A stretch of DNA of 64,000 nt from an uncultured Pelagibacteraceae bacterium (lineage in GTDB: Bacteria > Pseudomonadota > Alphaproteobacteria > Pelagibacterales > AG-422-B15), in assembly GCA_902526005.1 (NCBI GenBank), contig CABZIW010000002.1, forward strand, positions 124,001 to 188,000. The letters are read 5' to 3'. A program made the position numbers and the translations under genes. Under the pieces are notes generated by a model. That model was not told the origin of the DNA and searched no databases. It worked only from the letters and a program-made list of their open reading frames with translations. Positions 30,497-41,008 of this stretch are shown piece by piece; the stretch's first letter is position 1; each line of letters starts with the position of its first letter.

Positions 30497-30945
30497 TATC
30501 TTTTACCTTTAAAAAAATTATTTATTAAGTTTTCACAGTCAGTTTTTGAAATATTATCATAAATTTCTGGCAAATGATTGCAATTTTTTGATATAAAAAA
30601 ATTTAAGTTACCATTTATCGAACCATATTTTAAATCATCTGCACCATAATACAACCTCTTAAGCTTAGCTTTTGATATAGCGCTGGCACACATAATACAT
30701 GGCTCTAAAGTCACGTAAATATTACAATCAACCAATCTATCAGAGTTAATCATTTTACACGCCTCTTTTATAGCGTTTAGCTCAGCATGACCTACCGGGT
30801 CTTTTCTGCTAACCACTGAATTATGGGACCGGGCTAAAACTTTATCTTCCTTGTTAGTGATAACGCATCCAATTGGTATTTCTCCAATTTTTAAGCCTTT
30901 TTTTGCCTCCTCAATTGCCATTGCCATGAATTTATTTTGTGTCAT
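30496..30945 (-). CDS. tadA: tRNA adenosine(34) deaminase
   Basis: [11 protein letters not shown] and [14 protein letters not shown] zinc-deaminase motifs. Confidence 0.88.
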   Translation of the reverse strand: MTQNKFMAMAIEEAKKGLKIGEIPIGCVITNKEDKVLARSHNSVVSRKDPVGHAELNAIKEACKMINSDRLVDCNIYVTLEPCIMCASAISKAKLKRLYYGADDLKYGSINGNLNFFISKNCNHLPEIYDNISKTDCENLINNFFKGKR

Positions 30946-30977
30946 AAATATTTAATTAATATAAGCAATCCTAATTC

Positions 30978-31688
30978 ATGCCTACTTTGAGACAACAAAA
31001 ATTAGTAAGAATTAATAAATTATTAGCACAGTCAACTAACTTTTCGAGAAGAGAAATAGATAAACTCATCGATGAGCAAAGAGTTGTTGTTGATAACGAA
31101 TTGGTGACAAAACAAGGAATTCAAATTGGTATCAACAGTATTGTAAAAATAGACAATAAACCTATTAACCTAAAATCTGATCAGCAATTAAATGATATAT
31201 ATATTTTCAACAAACCAAGAGGATGCTTGGTAACAAAATCAGATCCAAAAAATCGCAAAACTATTTATGAATATATACCTAAACAAAATCATAATTTAAT
31301 TTCAATTGGACGACTTGATTACAATTCAGAGGGGCTATTACTATTGACTAACAGCGGTAGCTTTAAAAGAAAGATGGAATTACCCAAAAATAATTTTGAA
31401 AGGGTTTATAAGGTAAAAATACAAGGCTTTATTGATAATAAATTTATTAATACCTTATTAAGGGGTTATACGTATAAAAAAGTTAAATATAAACCTATAA
31501 GAGCATCATTCATTAGCAAAACAAATACTTACTCATGGATAAAAATGACACTTACTGAAGGTAAAAACAAAGAAATTAGAAATATTTTTGATTCTTTGAA
31601 TATTACAGTCACAAGATTAATTAGAATAACTTATGGGGAATTTAAGCTTGGAAGTTTGAAAAAAGGGGAAATAAAAAAAGTTACTTAA
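30978..31688 (+). CDS. rRNA pseudouridine synthase (RsuA/RluB family)
   Basis: N-terminal S4 domain (RINKLLAQSTNFSRREIDKLI), GRLDYNSEGLLLLTN, EGKNKEIRNIF. Confidence 0.93.
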   Translation: MPTLRQQKLVRINKLLAQSTNFSRREIDKLIDEQRVVVDNELVTKQGIQIGINSIVKIDNKPINLKSDQQLNDIYIFNKPRGCLVTKSDPKNRKTIYEYIPKQNHNLISIGRLDYNSEGLLLLTNSGSFKRKMELPKNNFERVYKVKIQGFIDNKFINTLLRGYTYKKVKYKPIRASFISKTNTYSWIKMTLTEGKNKEIRNIFDSLNITVTRLIRITYGEFKLGSLKKGEIKKVT

Positions 31689-31689
31689 A

Positions 31690-32259
31690 ATGAGAATTAT
31701 TAGCGGAGAAAGAAAAGGTCATTCAATATTTAGCTTTAAAAGTAAAGATGTAAGACCACTTTCAGACAAAAATAGGGAAACCATTTTTAATCTTTTAACG
31801 CATGGAAAAGAATTGGTAAAAATTAACTTTAGTCTTGAAGAAGCAAAAGTAATTGATCTTTTCGCTGGCACTGGTTCATTTAGCTTTGAAGCTTTGTCAC
31901 GTGGTGCTAAACACGCAACCATGGTAGAGAACAATCAACAAATGATAGATATAATTTATAAAAGCGCAAACAAGCTGGGGTATTTAGAAAAGATGGCTGT
32001 TATATCTGAAAATGCTTGTTCATTTGAAGAGTATTCTGAGGCTACAAAGTTTAATCTTGCTTATATAGATCCACCGTATGGGAAAAATCTTGGACTCAGA
32101 GCAATTAAAAATATTATTAAAAAAAACTTATTAGAAAAAGACAGTATAATCATCTTGGAGGAAGAAAAAAAATCTAAACACATCGAACTCTCAGAAATAA
32201 TACTTTTACGTGAAAAAGAATTAGGTAATTCTAAATTTAGTTTTTTTAAATTAATTTAA
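31690..32259 (+). CDS. rsmD: 16S rRNA (guanine(966)-N(2))-methyltransferase
   Basis: MRIISGERKGHSI, VIDLFAGTGSFSFEALSRGA, YIDPPYGK. Confidence 0.94.
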   Translation: MRIISGERKGHSIFSFKSKDVRPLSDKNRETIFNLLTHGKELVKINFSLEEAKVIDLFAGTGSFSFEALSRGAKHATMVENNQQMIDIIYKSANKLGYLEKMAVISENACSFEEYSEATKFNLAYIDPPYGKNLGLRAIKNIIKKNLLEKDSIIILEEEKKSKHIELSEIILLREKELGNSKFSFFKLI

Positions 32260-33276
32260 ATAACCCTTTTGAATGTCAACTGCATCTTGAGTAAAGGGGT
32301 CAACTTCTAATAATTGAGCAAGATAGATAACCCTTAACATTTCTGTTCCAAAAAAATGGCCGATCTTACTCATATCTTTATCTTTAAAAATATGTTTACT
32401 AGTATTCTCATTTATCTTTGATAACGATTTACTCATGGCATCAAGATGATTTGAAAGTGTGATATTAATCATATTCATTTTTGAGTATTCCATGCCCATA
32501 ATCTCGAAAAAAATATTTTTGGGTCCATCCAGATATAATTGTAAGAGACTGTGCTGGTCTTTTGGCATTTCAGATACTACAGGTAAAACACCTTTGGCCT
32601 TTTTACCCAATGACTCCGCATATAATTGTTTTCGCCAATTACCAATTTCAATAAGCTCATCACCATAAATCAAATAAGCAAATATATTCTTTCCATTTTT
32701 TATTCTTTTAAAATCTTCCTCAGCCATATTCTTTATTTGGTCTTTATCTTCTAATGCTTTTCTTCCTCCATTTAAAAACTCAGTACACAGATCTTTATTA
32801 AAGTAAAAACTGGGGATAAGGCTATTATTACTAAAAATTGAAAATCTGCCTCCAATTTCGTTGCTTAGTTCAATAGTTTTTATTGATTTTTGTATAGACA
32901 AGTCTCTTAGTGGAGAAGACACATTTTCTGTAAACGAATAGAAATTTTTTGTAAAATCAATATTTCCATCTAGTTTTTTGATCAAATATTCAAATATGGT
33001 TAACGTTTCAGATGTTTGTCCTGATTTTGATACGAAAATGAAACCAGTCTCATCGAGTTGAGTATTGTCTAACAATTCATTAATCTTAATAGAATTTAAA
33101 TGATCAACATATTGAACACGTTTTTCATTTAAAAAATGATTAATTGCTTTTGATCCCTGAGAAGAGCCACCTATACCGACTACTAAAATTTTATTAAAGC
33201 TTTGTTCCAGTATCCCTAACGATTCGGAATATGAGTTTTCAAGCTTATCAAAATCAAGAAATGGATAATTCATCAT
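32251..33276 (-). CDS. pgi: glucose-6-phosphate isomerase (short form)
   Basis: VVGIGGSSQGSKAI, SKSGQTSETL, IGGRFSIFS, PKDQHSLLQLYLDGP; only 341 aa. Confidence 0.82.
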   Translation of the reverse strand: MMNYPFLDFDKLENSYSESLGILEQSFNKILVVGIGGSSQGSKAINHFLNEKRVQYVDHLNSIKINELLDNTQLDETGFIFVSKSGQTSETLTIFEYLIKKLDGNIDFTKNFYSFTENVSSPLRDLSIQKSIKTIELSNEIGGRFSIFSNNSLIPSFYFNKDLCTEFLNGGRKALEDKDQIKNMAEEDFKRIKNGKNIFAYLIYGDELIEIGNWRKQLYAESLGKKAKGVLPVVSEMPKDQHSLLQLYLDGPKNIFFEIMGMEYSKMNMINITLSNHLDAMSKSLSKINENTSKHIFKDKDMSKIGHFFGTEMLRVIYLAQLLEVDPFTQDAVDIQKGYLN

Positions 33277-34271
33277 CGCACTTCCTGACCAGCTGTTACG
33301 GTTGCCTGATCTATTTGCCTTTCAAACTCTCTCAATCTTTTATAAACACTTGCGAGTTCAATAATTGTTGGCCAGGCTTTAAGAAGATATTGCATTGACC
33401 CCTCAACTCTACCAAATGCCCTGATTATTTGTTGCATTACACCAAGAGTAACTACCCCGGCAACAATTGCAGGGGCTAAAAATACATAAGCTGATAAAAC
33501 ATTTGCCTGTAAAAATGCAATACGACCAATATCGAAATACAGATATCTTATATAACTTAAAAAATGAATTTGCCTTACATCATCAAATAATTCCTCAAGG
33601 GTTTTTGGTCTTACTGTTTCATCATCTTCAGCAATTACTAACATTTTTCTATATGCCGCTTCTTGTTTTTGTAAATCATATTCAATACCAACAAGCCTTA
33701 AAATTAAACCAAGTCCAATTAAAAATAATGTTCCTCCTATGGACCATAATAATGCACCAACGACTAAACCATACTCCCATTCACCAAAGAAAAATATTGG
33801 AATTCCAATACTCAAGCCAAACAGTATTGGCATAAATTCTACCAGGATCATTAAAGCTTCAATCAAACTTGTACCAAGAGACTCCATAATTCTTGAAAAC
33901 TTTATGGTATCCTCTTGAACTCTTTGTGACGCGCCCTCAATCTTACGCGCCTTATCATAGACAGAGTGATACCACTCAACCATGGCAGTTCTCCATCTAA
34001 ATAAAAAGTGATTAGTAAAATAACTTACAAGGACTGCAACCGCTACATACATTCCCGCTAGCGTTATAAAGGATAATAAACTTGCCCAATATTCTTCAAT
34101 TGTAATGGCGTAAGGAGCAGACAATGCTTCCTGTATCATGTCGTAAAACTCACCAAACCATTCATTAATTTTTACATCAATTTGAACCTGAACCCACAGA
34201 GATGATAAGATAATAGCTGAACCGATGTATGCCCATAAAAACCATTTTGGATCTCTAAAAAACTTAAACAT
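33273..34271 (-). CDS. SbmA/BacA-like family transporter
   Basis: 332 aa membrane protein; VQVQIDVKINEWFGEFYDMIQEAL, FRWRTAMVEWYHSVYDKARKIEGASQRVQEDTIKFSRIMESLG. Confidence 0.82.
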   Translation of the reverse strand: MFKFFRDPKWFLWAYIGSAIILSSLWVQVQIDVKINEWFGEFYDMIQEALSAPYAITIEEYWASLLSFITLAGMYVAVAVLVSYFTNHFLFRWRTAMVEWYHSVYDKARKIEGASQRVQEDTIKFSRIMESLGTSLIEALMILVEFMPILFGLSIGIPIFFFGEWEYGLVVGALLWSIGGTLFLIGLGLILRLVGIEYDLQKQEAAYRKMLVIAEDDETVRPKTLEELFDDVRQIHFLSYIRYLYFDIGRIAFLQANVLSAYVFLAPAIVAGVVTLGVMQQIIRAFGRVEGSMQYLLKAWPTIIELASVYKRLREFERQIDQATVTAGQEVR

Positions 34272-34282
34272 TAATAGAATAA

Positions 34283-34897
34283 TTAATTTTGATATGAGTT
34301 AAGTAAGTCATCCACCCTGTTAAGAAGATCATTCAAATCTTCGTTTTCATCAAAACTAGGAGCATCATCATACATTGTTTCATCAATTATTTCTGGCTTA
34401 AGCTGATCTTCTTCAGGAAGTGTAGTAATTTCATCTGTGTTTGATATTCCTTCCAAAAACTCTTCCTCGCTTAAACCAATATTATCAGTTGTATCTAAAA
34501 TGCTATCGTCATTTGTTGCAACGTCTAATTCATTACTTTCAACAAGTGAATCTTCAATTACCTCATTAATAGGATCCTCAGGTAAAGTTGAATTATTTAT
34601 ATTTTGATCCTCGTTTCCAAAATTATTATCAATAAATTCGTCTAAGGATGATGTATCAGCATTACTAGGAACGCTGGTGGATGAATCTTGTGTAATGATA
34701 TCTTGAATATCTTCAGCTGACTCACCTGTAGGCGCGGCCTCCTCTACTTCCTCTTCGCCAACAACTGGTGGGGTTAGTTCAAAATCAGGAGGTATCTCTA
34801 GTGCTTTTTGCTTTAATGATGTGTAATCTCTGACTGTATTGTTAGTACAAGCAGCAAAAATTAATAGAGAAAATATAATTAAATAGTTACGTATCAT
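34283..34897 (-). CDS. DUF3035/BamF-like lipoprotein with long acidic tail
   Basis: Lipobox LLIFAAC, RDYTSLKQKALEIPPDFELTPP; start set at ATG 34897 (MIRNYLIIFSLLIFAAC). Confidence 0.7.
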   Translation of the reverse strand: MIRNYLIIFSLLIFAACTNNTVRDYTSLKQKALEIPPDFELTPPVVGEEEVEEAAPTGESAEDIQDIITQDSSTSVPSNADTSSLDEFIDNNFGNEDQNINNSTLPEDPINEVIEDSLVESNELDVATNDDSILDTTDNIGLSEEEFLEGISNTDEITTLPEEDQLKPEIIDETMYDDAPSFDENEDLNDLLNRVDDLLNSYQN

Positions 34898-35402
34898 TTT
34901 TAACGGTTTTATCATTTTCTTTTTTTGAGAACAACTCAAGTAAAATAATCAAAATACAGCCAAGCGTGATACTTATATCAGCTATATTGAATACATACCA
35001 ATGATAATTGTTATAATGTAAATCTATAAAGTCTAATACAGCAGAATATTGATATCTATCGAGCAAGTTACCCAACGCTCCTCCTATAATTAAACTAAAT
35101 CCATAATAATAAATTTTTTTATTAATACTTATTGCATAAAAAAATACTGCTATAGCAATTATCGCCATAACAAACATATAAATATAATTAACCATCGAAA
35201 TTTCATTTTGAAATATTCCAAATGCAAAGCCCTTATTCCATATCAAGTGAAAATTAAGATATTTATTTATTGATGTTAAATATTGTGAACTGAGATTTGA
35301 TACATCAATGTTATAAACATTGATTACATAAAACTTTGAGAGTTGATCAGCTGCAAAAATAACCAGTATTAATAATATAAATCTTCCAATGGTTTGTATC
35401 AT
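34887..35402 (-). CDS. lspA: lipoprotein signal peptidase II
   Basis: AADQLSKFYV, WNKGFAFGIF, GGALGNLLDRYQYSAVLDFIDLHYNNYHWYVFNIADISITLG. Confidence 0.95.
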   Translation of the reverse strand: MIQTIGRFILLILVIFAADQLSKFYVINVYNIDVSNLSSQYLTSINKYLNFHLIWNKGFAFGIFQNEISMVNYIYMFVMAIIAIAVFFYAISINKKIYYYGFSLIIGGALGNLLDRYQYSAVLDFIDLHYNNYHWYVFNIADISITLGCILIILLELFSKKENDKTVKNDT

Positions 35403-38212
35403 TTACTAAGCACTTCTTGACATCTATCGCAAACGTTACCTTTTAAATTAGAAAAATATTTCCAACAGCGCTCACATTTTTCACCATCGGTTTTACTTAC
35501 ATGCACTCCGATGTTTTTATCTAGTTCAGATATAAAGCTGTCACTTGAAGGTTTGTCATTTACAATTTCTAATTCACTAATAATTGAAATATTTTCTAAT
35601 ATTTTTTGGTCAATCTTTTCGATTTCATCTTTAGATATGTACAGTTTAACAGAAGCTTCAAGGCTGGATCCAAGAACTTTTTCTTTTCTCTTCACTTCGA
35701 TTGCTCCGTTAATGACCTTTCTTAATTTTTTATACACTGCCCATTTGGTTGATAAATTTTTATTTATTAAAGTATCATTTAATTTTGGAAAATCTTTTTC
35801 ATGTATGCTGTTTTCAAATCCAAATCGACTTTGCCAGGCTTCTTCAGTGGTAAAACAGAGTATTGGTGCAAGCAAACTTAATAAATCGTGAAATAAAATA
35901 TCTAGAACAGTGCGAGTAGATTTTCTTACTTTATTATTTTTTGAGTCACAATAAAGAGTATCTTTTCTTATATCAAAATAGAAAGATGATAAGTCGTTTG
36001 TACAAAAATTAAATATTGCAGAAAAAACTTTTTGATACTCAAATATTTTATAGTTTGAGATAACTTCTTTTTTTAAACTCTCTAATTCTGATAAAATATA
36101 TAAATCTAATTCATCAAGTTCATTCACAGATACTTTATCGTCTTGATCAAAATCTGATAAATTACCTAAAATAAAACGAAGTGTATTGCGGAGTCTTCTA
36201 TAGCTATCAATGTTGCTTTTTATGATTTCAGGCCCGATCTTTAAATCCTCAGAGTAATCACTGCTTGCTACCCAGAGCCTTAGTATATCAGCGCCTGATT
36301 TTTCAATGACTTCTGCTGGCGAGACAGTATTGGATGATGATTTACTCATCTTTAGGCCATCTTCATGAAGTATAAATCCATGAGTTAAAACAGATTCATA
36401 AGGCGCAACTCCTCTTGTGCCACAAGATTCTAAAAGTGATGAATGAAACCAACCTCTGTGTTGATCTGTTCCTTCAAGGTAAATAGATGCTGGCCAGATT
36501 TGATCATTTTTTCCATCTAAAACAAATGCATGTGTACAGCCTGAGTCAAACCATACATCTAAAATATCATTAACTTTTTTATATTCTTTCGGATTATAAT
36601 TTGAACCTAATAATTCTTCTTTTGAATATTTAAACCACGCATCTGACCCTTCTTTTTCATAAAGTTTAATAATTTTTTCATTTATTTCTTTATCAACTAG
36701 CGGCTTTCCTGTTTTAATATTGTAAAAGATAGATAAAGGTACGCCCCATGCCCGTTGTCTTGACACTACCCAATCAGGTCTTTCTTCAATCATTGAATAA
36801 ATTCTATTTTTTCCCTGTTTTGGATACCATTTAACCTTTTCAATTTCGTTCAACGCTTTTTCTCTCAATTGATTTTTTTCCATACTGATGAACCATTGAG
36901 GAGTATTTCTAAAGATGACAGGAGCTTTTGATCTCCATGAATGAGGGTAGCTATGACGCAATGAACCCTTGCCTGCTAAATTTTCATGCTTTTTTAGCTC
37001 AATGATAACTGCTACGTTTGCGTCAGCATCTGACCCATCTTCATTAAAAATTTTTTTACCATTAAATAATGGTACGTGGGGAAAGTATTCACCATTTTCG
37101 TCTACCGTATCAGGTACTTCGATACCATTTGTAATACCCAAATTATAGTCATCAGCTCCATGGCCAGGTGCTATGTGAACAAAACCCGTGCCTTGCTCCA
37201 AAGTAACAAAATCAGCATCAAAAATTCTTACCTCAAAATCATAACCAGATTTTTTAAAAGGGTGATTACAAATAATATTGTCTAAGTTTTTTACTTCTGA
37301 TATTTTTTTTAATTCACTAATTTTGCATTGAACTTTTACATTATCTAACAGTTCATCTGCAATTATAATTTTATCTCCAACTTGTAACGTGCTGTGTTCT
37401 TCTAAACTTACTACTTCAAACATTGAATACGTTATTGATTTACTGTAAGCAATTGCTCTGTTTCCTGGAATTGTCCATGGAGTTGTTGTCCATATAATCA
37501 CGGATGCATCTTGACAATTTACATCTGAACTCTCTTTTACTGGGAACTTTACGCAGATAGTTGTTGATTTATGTTCTTTATATTCAATTTCAGCTTCAGC
37601 TAATGCAGTCTTTTCAACAGTTGACCACATAACAGGCTTTGACCCACGATATAAACTTTCGTTCTCAAGAAACTTAAAAAATTCTCTTACAATTATAGAC
37701 TCTGCCTCATATGACATTGTAGTATAGGGAGAGTACCAATCTCCATTTATTCCTAAGCGAATAAATTCTTCTCTTTGTATATCAATCCATTTTTCAGCAA
37801 ATTCTCTGCATTCTTTTCTAAATTTTATAATATCGACATCATCTTTATTCTTTCCCTGTTCTCTATATTGCTCTTCTATTTTCCACTCAATTGGCAAGCC
37901 ATGACAATCCCAGCCAGGAATATAAGAACTATCATTTCCAAGCATTTGTTGTGATCTAACGACAAAGTCTTTTAGTATTTTGTTCAGGGCGTGCCCCATG
38001 TGTAAATGACCGTTAGCGTAAGGAGGGCCATCATGTAATACGAATTTTTTTCTACTTTTTGATTTTTCCCTTAATTTTTCATAAATATTATCCTTTGACC
38101 AGCCATCTAGAATTTTTGGCTCTTGCTCGGGCAGGCCAGCACGCATCGCAAAGGACGTCTTTGGTAAAAATAGAGTTTCACTAAAGTCTATTTTATCATT
38201 TTTAGTGTTCAT
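35399..38212 (-). CDS. ileS: isoleucyl-tRNA synthetase
   Basis: 937 aa; DGPPYANGHLHMGHALNKILKD, GWDCHGLPIEWKIEE, KMSKSSSNTV, C-terminal Zn-finger CERCWKYF...CDRCQEVL. Confidence 0.98.
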   Translation of the reverse strand: MNTKNDKIDFSETLFLPKTSFAMRAGLPEQEPKILDGWSKDNIYEKLREKSKSRKKFVLHDGPPYANGHLHMGHALNKILKDFVVRSQQMLGNDSSYIPGWDCHGLPIEWKIEEQYREQGKNKDDVDIIKFRKECREFAEKWIDIQREEFIRLGINGDWYSPYTTMSYEAESIIVREFFKFLENESLYRGSKPVMWSTVEKTALAEAEIEYKEHKSTTICVKFPVKESSDVNCQDASVIIWTTTPWTIPGNRAIAYSKSITYSMFEVVSLEEHSTLQVGDKIIIADELLDNVKVQCKISELKKISEVKNLDNIICNHPFKKSGYDFEVRIFDADFVTLEQGTGFVHIAPGHGADDYNLGITNGIEVPDTVDENGEYFPHVPLFNGKKIFNEDGSDADANVAVIIELKKHENLAGKGSLRHSYPHSWRSKAPVIFRNTPQWFISMEKNQLREKALNEIEKVKWYPKQGKNRIYSMIEERPDWVVSRQRAWGVPLSIFYNIKTGKPLVDKEINEKIIKLYEKEGSDAWFKYSKEELLGSNYNPKEYKKVNDILDVWFDSGCTHAFVLDGKNDQIWPASIYLEGTDQHRGWFHSSLLESCGTRGVAPYESVLTHGFILHEDGLKMSKSSSNTVSPAEVIEKSGADILRLWVASSDYSEDLKIGPEIIKSNIDSYRRLRNTLRFILGNLSDFDQDDKVSVNELDELDLYILSELESLKKEVISNYKIFEYQKVFSAIFNFCTNDLSSFYFDIRKDTLYCDSKNNKVRKSTRTVLDILFHDLLSLLAPILCFTTEEAWQSRFGFENSIHEKDFPKLNDTLINKNLSTKWAVYKKLRKVINGAIEVKRKEKVLGSSLEASVKLYISKDEIEKIDQKILENISIISELEIVNDKPSSDSFISELDKNIGVHVSKTDGEKCERCWKYFSNLKGNVCDRCQEVLSK

Positions 38213-38217
38213 CTTGC

Positions 38218-39177
38218 TTAATTTAGAATTTTTTGTGCTTTAGATATATCTGATTTTAGCTGTTTTTTTAAGGCCTCTACTCCTGAAAATTTCTTTTCAT
38301 TCCTTATAAATTCAACAAAGTCGACTTTTAGCAAAGAATTATAAATATTCAATTTAAATCTAAATAGATGAACTTCCAAAATTTCAGTGTTCTTATGAAA
38401 TGTTGGTCTGATACCAAAATTAGCAATTCCTTTAAGAGTTCTTTTCTTTGAATTTTTAAGGAATGAGGCTTCAATAGCATATACTCCATATTTTGGTGCC
38501 ACGTATTCATTTATATTTAGATTAGCAGTTGGAACGCCAATTTTTCGGCCTCGTTGATCTCCTTTTATAACTTTTGACGTTATACTGAAATTGTTTCCCA
38601 AAAAATTTTTTGCCAATTTTACATTACCGTTTGAAATAAGTTTTCTAATATTTGTAGACGAATATATTTTCATCTTTGTTTTATTAAAAAGATGATTTGG
38701 TGTTTTTAATAATTTCACCGGGTTTACATAAAATTGATTTTCTTTACCAAAATTCAGAAGAAACTTATAGTCGCCTGATCGTTTATTACCAAATTTAAAA
38801 TTCTTACCAACTAAAATATATTTCATTGATATTCCTCTAAGTAATATTTTTTTACAAAAGTCATTAGGTGTCATAGAGGATATTTTTTTATTAAATTTTA
38901 TTATTATTGCATAATCGATACCGTAAGATTTTAAGATTTCGAGACGTTCGTTCAACTCTGTTAATAAGAAACTTTTAATATTTTTGTTAAAATATTTCCG
39001 TGGATGCGGATCAAAAAGTAACACACCTATTTTTGTTTTTTGTTTATTTGCAATTTTTTTTGCTGAATTAATTATTGATTGGTGCCCTTTATGAACTCCA
39101 TCAAGATTTCCAATAATTAATACAGAATTCTTTGTATAATTTAATGGTCTTCTATTTAAACTTTTAAAAACTTTCAT
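38218..39177 (-). CDS. ribF: bifunctional riboflavin kinase/FAD synthetase
   Basis: VLIIGNLDGVHKGHQSII, DQRGRKIGVPTANLNI. Confidence 0.94.
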   Translation of the reverse strand: MKVFKSLNRRPLNYTKNSVLIIGNLDGVHKGHQSIINSAKKIANKQKTKIGVLLFDPHPRKYFNKNIKSFLLTELNERLEILKSYGIDYAIIIKFNKKISSMTPNDFCKKILLRGISMKYILVGKNFKFGNKRSGDYKFLLNFGKENQFYVNPVKLLKTPNHLFNKTKMKIYSSTNIRKLISNGNVKLAKNFLGNNFSITSKVIKGDQRGRKIGVPTANLNINEYVAPKYGVYAIEASFLKNSKKRTLKGIANFGIRPTFHKNTEILEVHLFRFKLNIYNSLLKVDFVEFIRNEKKFSGVEALKKQLKSDISKAQKILN

Positions 39178-39185
39178 TTTTTTAA

Positions 39186-40040
39186 TTAATTTAAAATTTC
39201 AGTATACATTAGAGTTTTACAAGTTTCAGGTAAATTAGCTTTTGATATTCTCACTAAATCGTCACCATTTGCAATTTCAGTTTTATGAATACCATTTTTT
39301 ATAAATAAAAAATCTAAATCCGATTTGTGTGCCCCTAAGCAATCTGTTTTTAGGCTGTCGCCTATAGCTAATATTTCTTTTTTGATTGTTGTATCTTTAG
39401 ACAATAAATCAGTCATTACAAAATCATATATTTCTGGATAAGGTTTTCCGTAGTAAGTTACTTTACCTCCTAGTTTTTCGTAATATTTTCCAAGAGCACC
39501 TGCACAATATATGCGTGCATGACCTCGGTAGACTATTTCATCTGGATTAACACATACTATTTCTAAATTTTGTTTTAGAAAATCCTCAAAAATATTTTTA
39601 TAGTCCTCTGGGCGTTCATCGTTGTCATTATATAAGCCTGTGCAGACAACAAATTCTGAGGACTCTATGTCATTAGTTTTTTGAATATTTATATTTTCTA
39701 ACAAGTCATAATCTTTTTCTGGTCCCAAATGATAATATGAATGTCCATGAACTTTAGAATTTATGTACTGTGTACCTGTATCGCCTGAAGTATAAATTTT
39801 TTTAAACAATTCAGGATTGAGATTAAGTTTATTTATTAATCCATTTCTTACTACTGCCTCGGGTCTCGGAGCATTAGAAATCAAATAAACATCAATATTA
39901 TTTTCTTTCATTGCCTCAAGATAGGATTTTGCATCAGAGAATACTTCAACACCATTATGAATAACGCCCCAAAGATCACAAAGTATGATTCTATAAGAAA
40001 GTGAAAATTCAGTAGCGCTTACGATTTTTTTAATTTCCAT
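39186..40040 (-). CDS. TIGR01459-type HAD-family hydrolase
   Basis: ILCDLWGVIHNGVEVF, YGKPYPEIYDFVM, ILAIGDSLKTDCLGAHKSDLDFLFI. Confidence 0.88.
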   Translation of the reverse strand: MEIKKIVSATEFSLSYRIILCDLWGVIHNGVEVFSDAKSYLEAMKENNIDVYLISNAPRPEAVVRNGLINKLNLNPELFKKIYTSGDTGTQYINSKVHGHSYYHLGPEKDYDLLENINIQKTNDIESSEFVVCTGLYNDNDERPEDYKNIFEDFLKQNLEIVCVNPDEIVYRGHARIYCAGALGKYYEKLGGKVTYYGKPYPEIYDFVMTDLLSKDTTIKKEILAIGDSLKTDCLGAHKSDLDFLFIKNGIHKTEIANGDDLVRISKANLPETCKTLMYTEILN

Positions 40041-40104
40041 AATTATATTGAAATTATCCTATAAATTTATAATCTTCTTATAAATTATTATGATATTTTA
40101 TTAA

Positions 40105-40872
40105 ATGACACTTTTTAACTTAAAAGATAAAAATGCTATAATCACAGGATCTTCCAGAGGAATAGGCAAAGCTATAGCCTACAGAATGGCAGAGCATGGT
40201 GCAAAAGTCATTATCACAAGTCGAAAGCTTGATGCATGTGAAGCAGTCGCTAAAGAGATAAATGATACATTTGGAGAGGGACATGCAACGGCAATTTCAT
40301 GTAATATTTCCGACAAAGAGCAATTAAAAAATCTTTACAAAAAATCTTTAGATTTCTGTGGCAACATTTCCACTCTTGTATGTAATGCTGCAATCAATCC
40401 ATATTTTGGACCATCAAATAATATACCTGACGAGGCGTTTGAAAAAATAATGAAGTCAAACGTGCAAAGTAATTTTTGGCTCTGTAATGAGGTGCTCCCA
40501 GATATGATCAAAATGAAAAATGGTTCAATTATAATTATTTCCTCAATCGCAGGTTTGCGCGGCAACAGCATGTTGGGTGCTTATGCTATATCAAAAGCTG
40601 CGGATTCCCAGTTGGCAAGAAATATATCAGTGGAATATGGAAGAGATAATATTCGTGCAAATTGTATTTCACCTGGTTTAATAAAAACTGATTTTGCCAG
40701 AGCATTATGGGAGAATGAGAGTATCTTAAAATCTATGACTGCCAAAGCAGCTTTAAAAAGGATAGGAATGCCTGACGAAATTGCAGGCGCTGCAGTATAT
40801 TTGGCTTCTGAAGCGGGATCTTTTATGACTGGTCAAAACATCGTAATTGATGGCGGTGAATCAGAACAATAG
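40105..40872 (+). CDS. SDR family oxidoreductase
   Basis: AIITGSSRGIGKAIAYRMAEHGAKVIITSRK, YAISKAADSQLARN, GQNIVIDGGE. Confidence 0.93.
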   Translation: MTLFNLKDKNAIITGSSRGIGKAIAYRMAEHGAKVIITSRKLDACEAVAKEINDTFGEGHATAISCNISDKEQLKNLYKKSLDFCGNISTLVCNAAINPYFGPSNNIPDEAFEKIMKSNVQSNFWLCNEVLPDMIKMKNGSIIIISSIAGLRGNSMLGAYAISKAADSQLARNISVEYGRDNIRANCISPGLIKTDFARALWENESILKSMTAKAALKRIGMPDEIAGAAVYLASEAGSFMTGQNIVIDGGESEQ

Positions 40873-40933
40873 CAAATTATTGAAAATACTTGTTTTTTTG
40901 CTAATTCCAATAAAATTGAAATTTTTTCCACCC

Positions 40934-40962
40934 CTTGACACACTTGCCCTTGATCACTATAT
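40934..40962 (+). promoter_or_regulatory. sigma32-like heat-shock promoter of groESL
   Basis: CTTGAC (40934-40939), 17-nt spacer, CTATAT (40957-40962), about 46 bp upstream of groES ATG; resembles alphaproteobacterial RpoH promoters. Confidence 0.7.
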
Positions 40963-41008
40963 GCCTAGGTAATTAAGCTTTGAGCAAACATATTTAGGAG
41001 ATTAAGAC

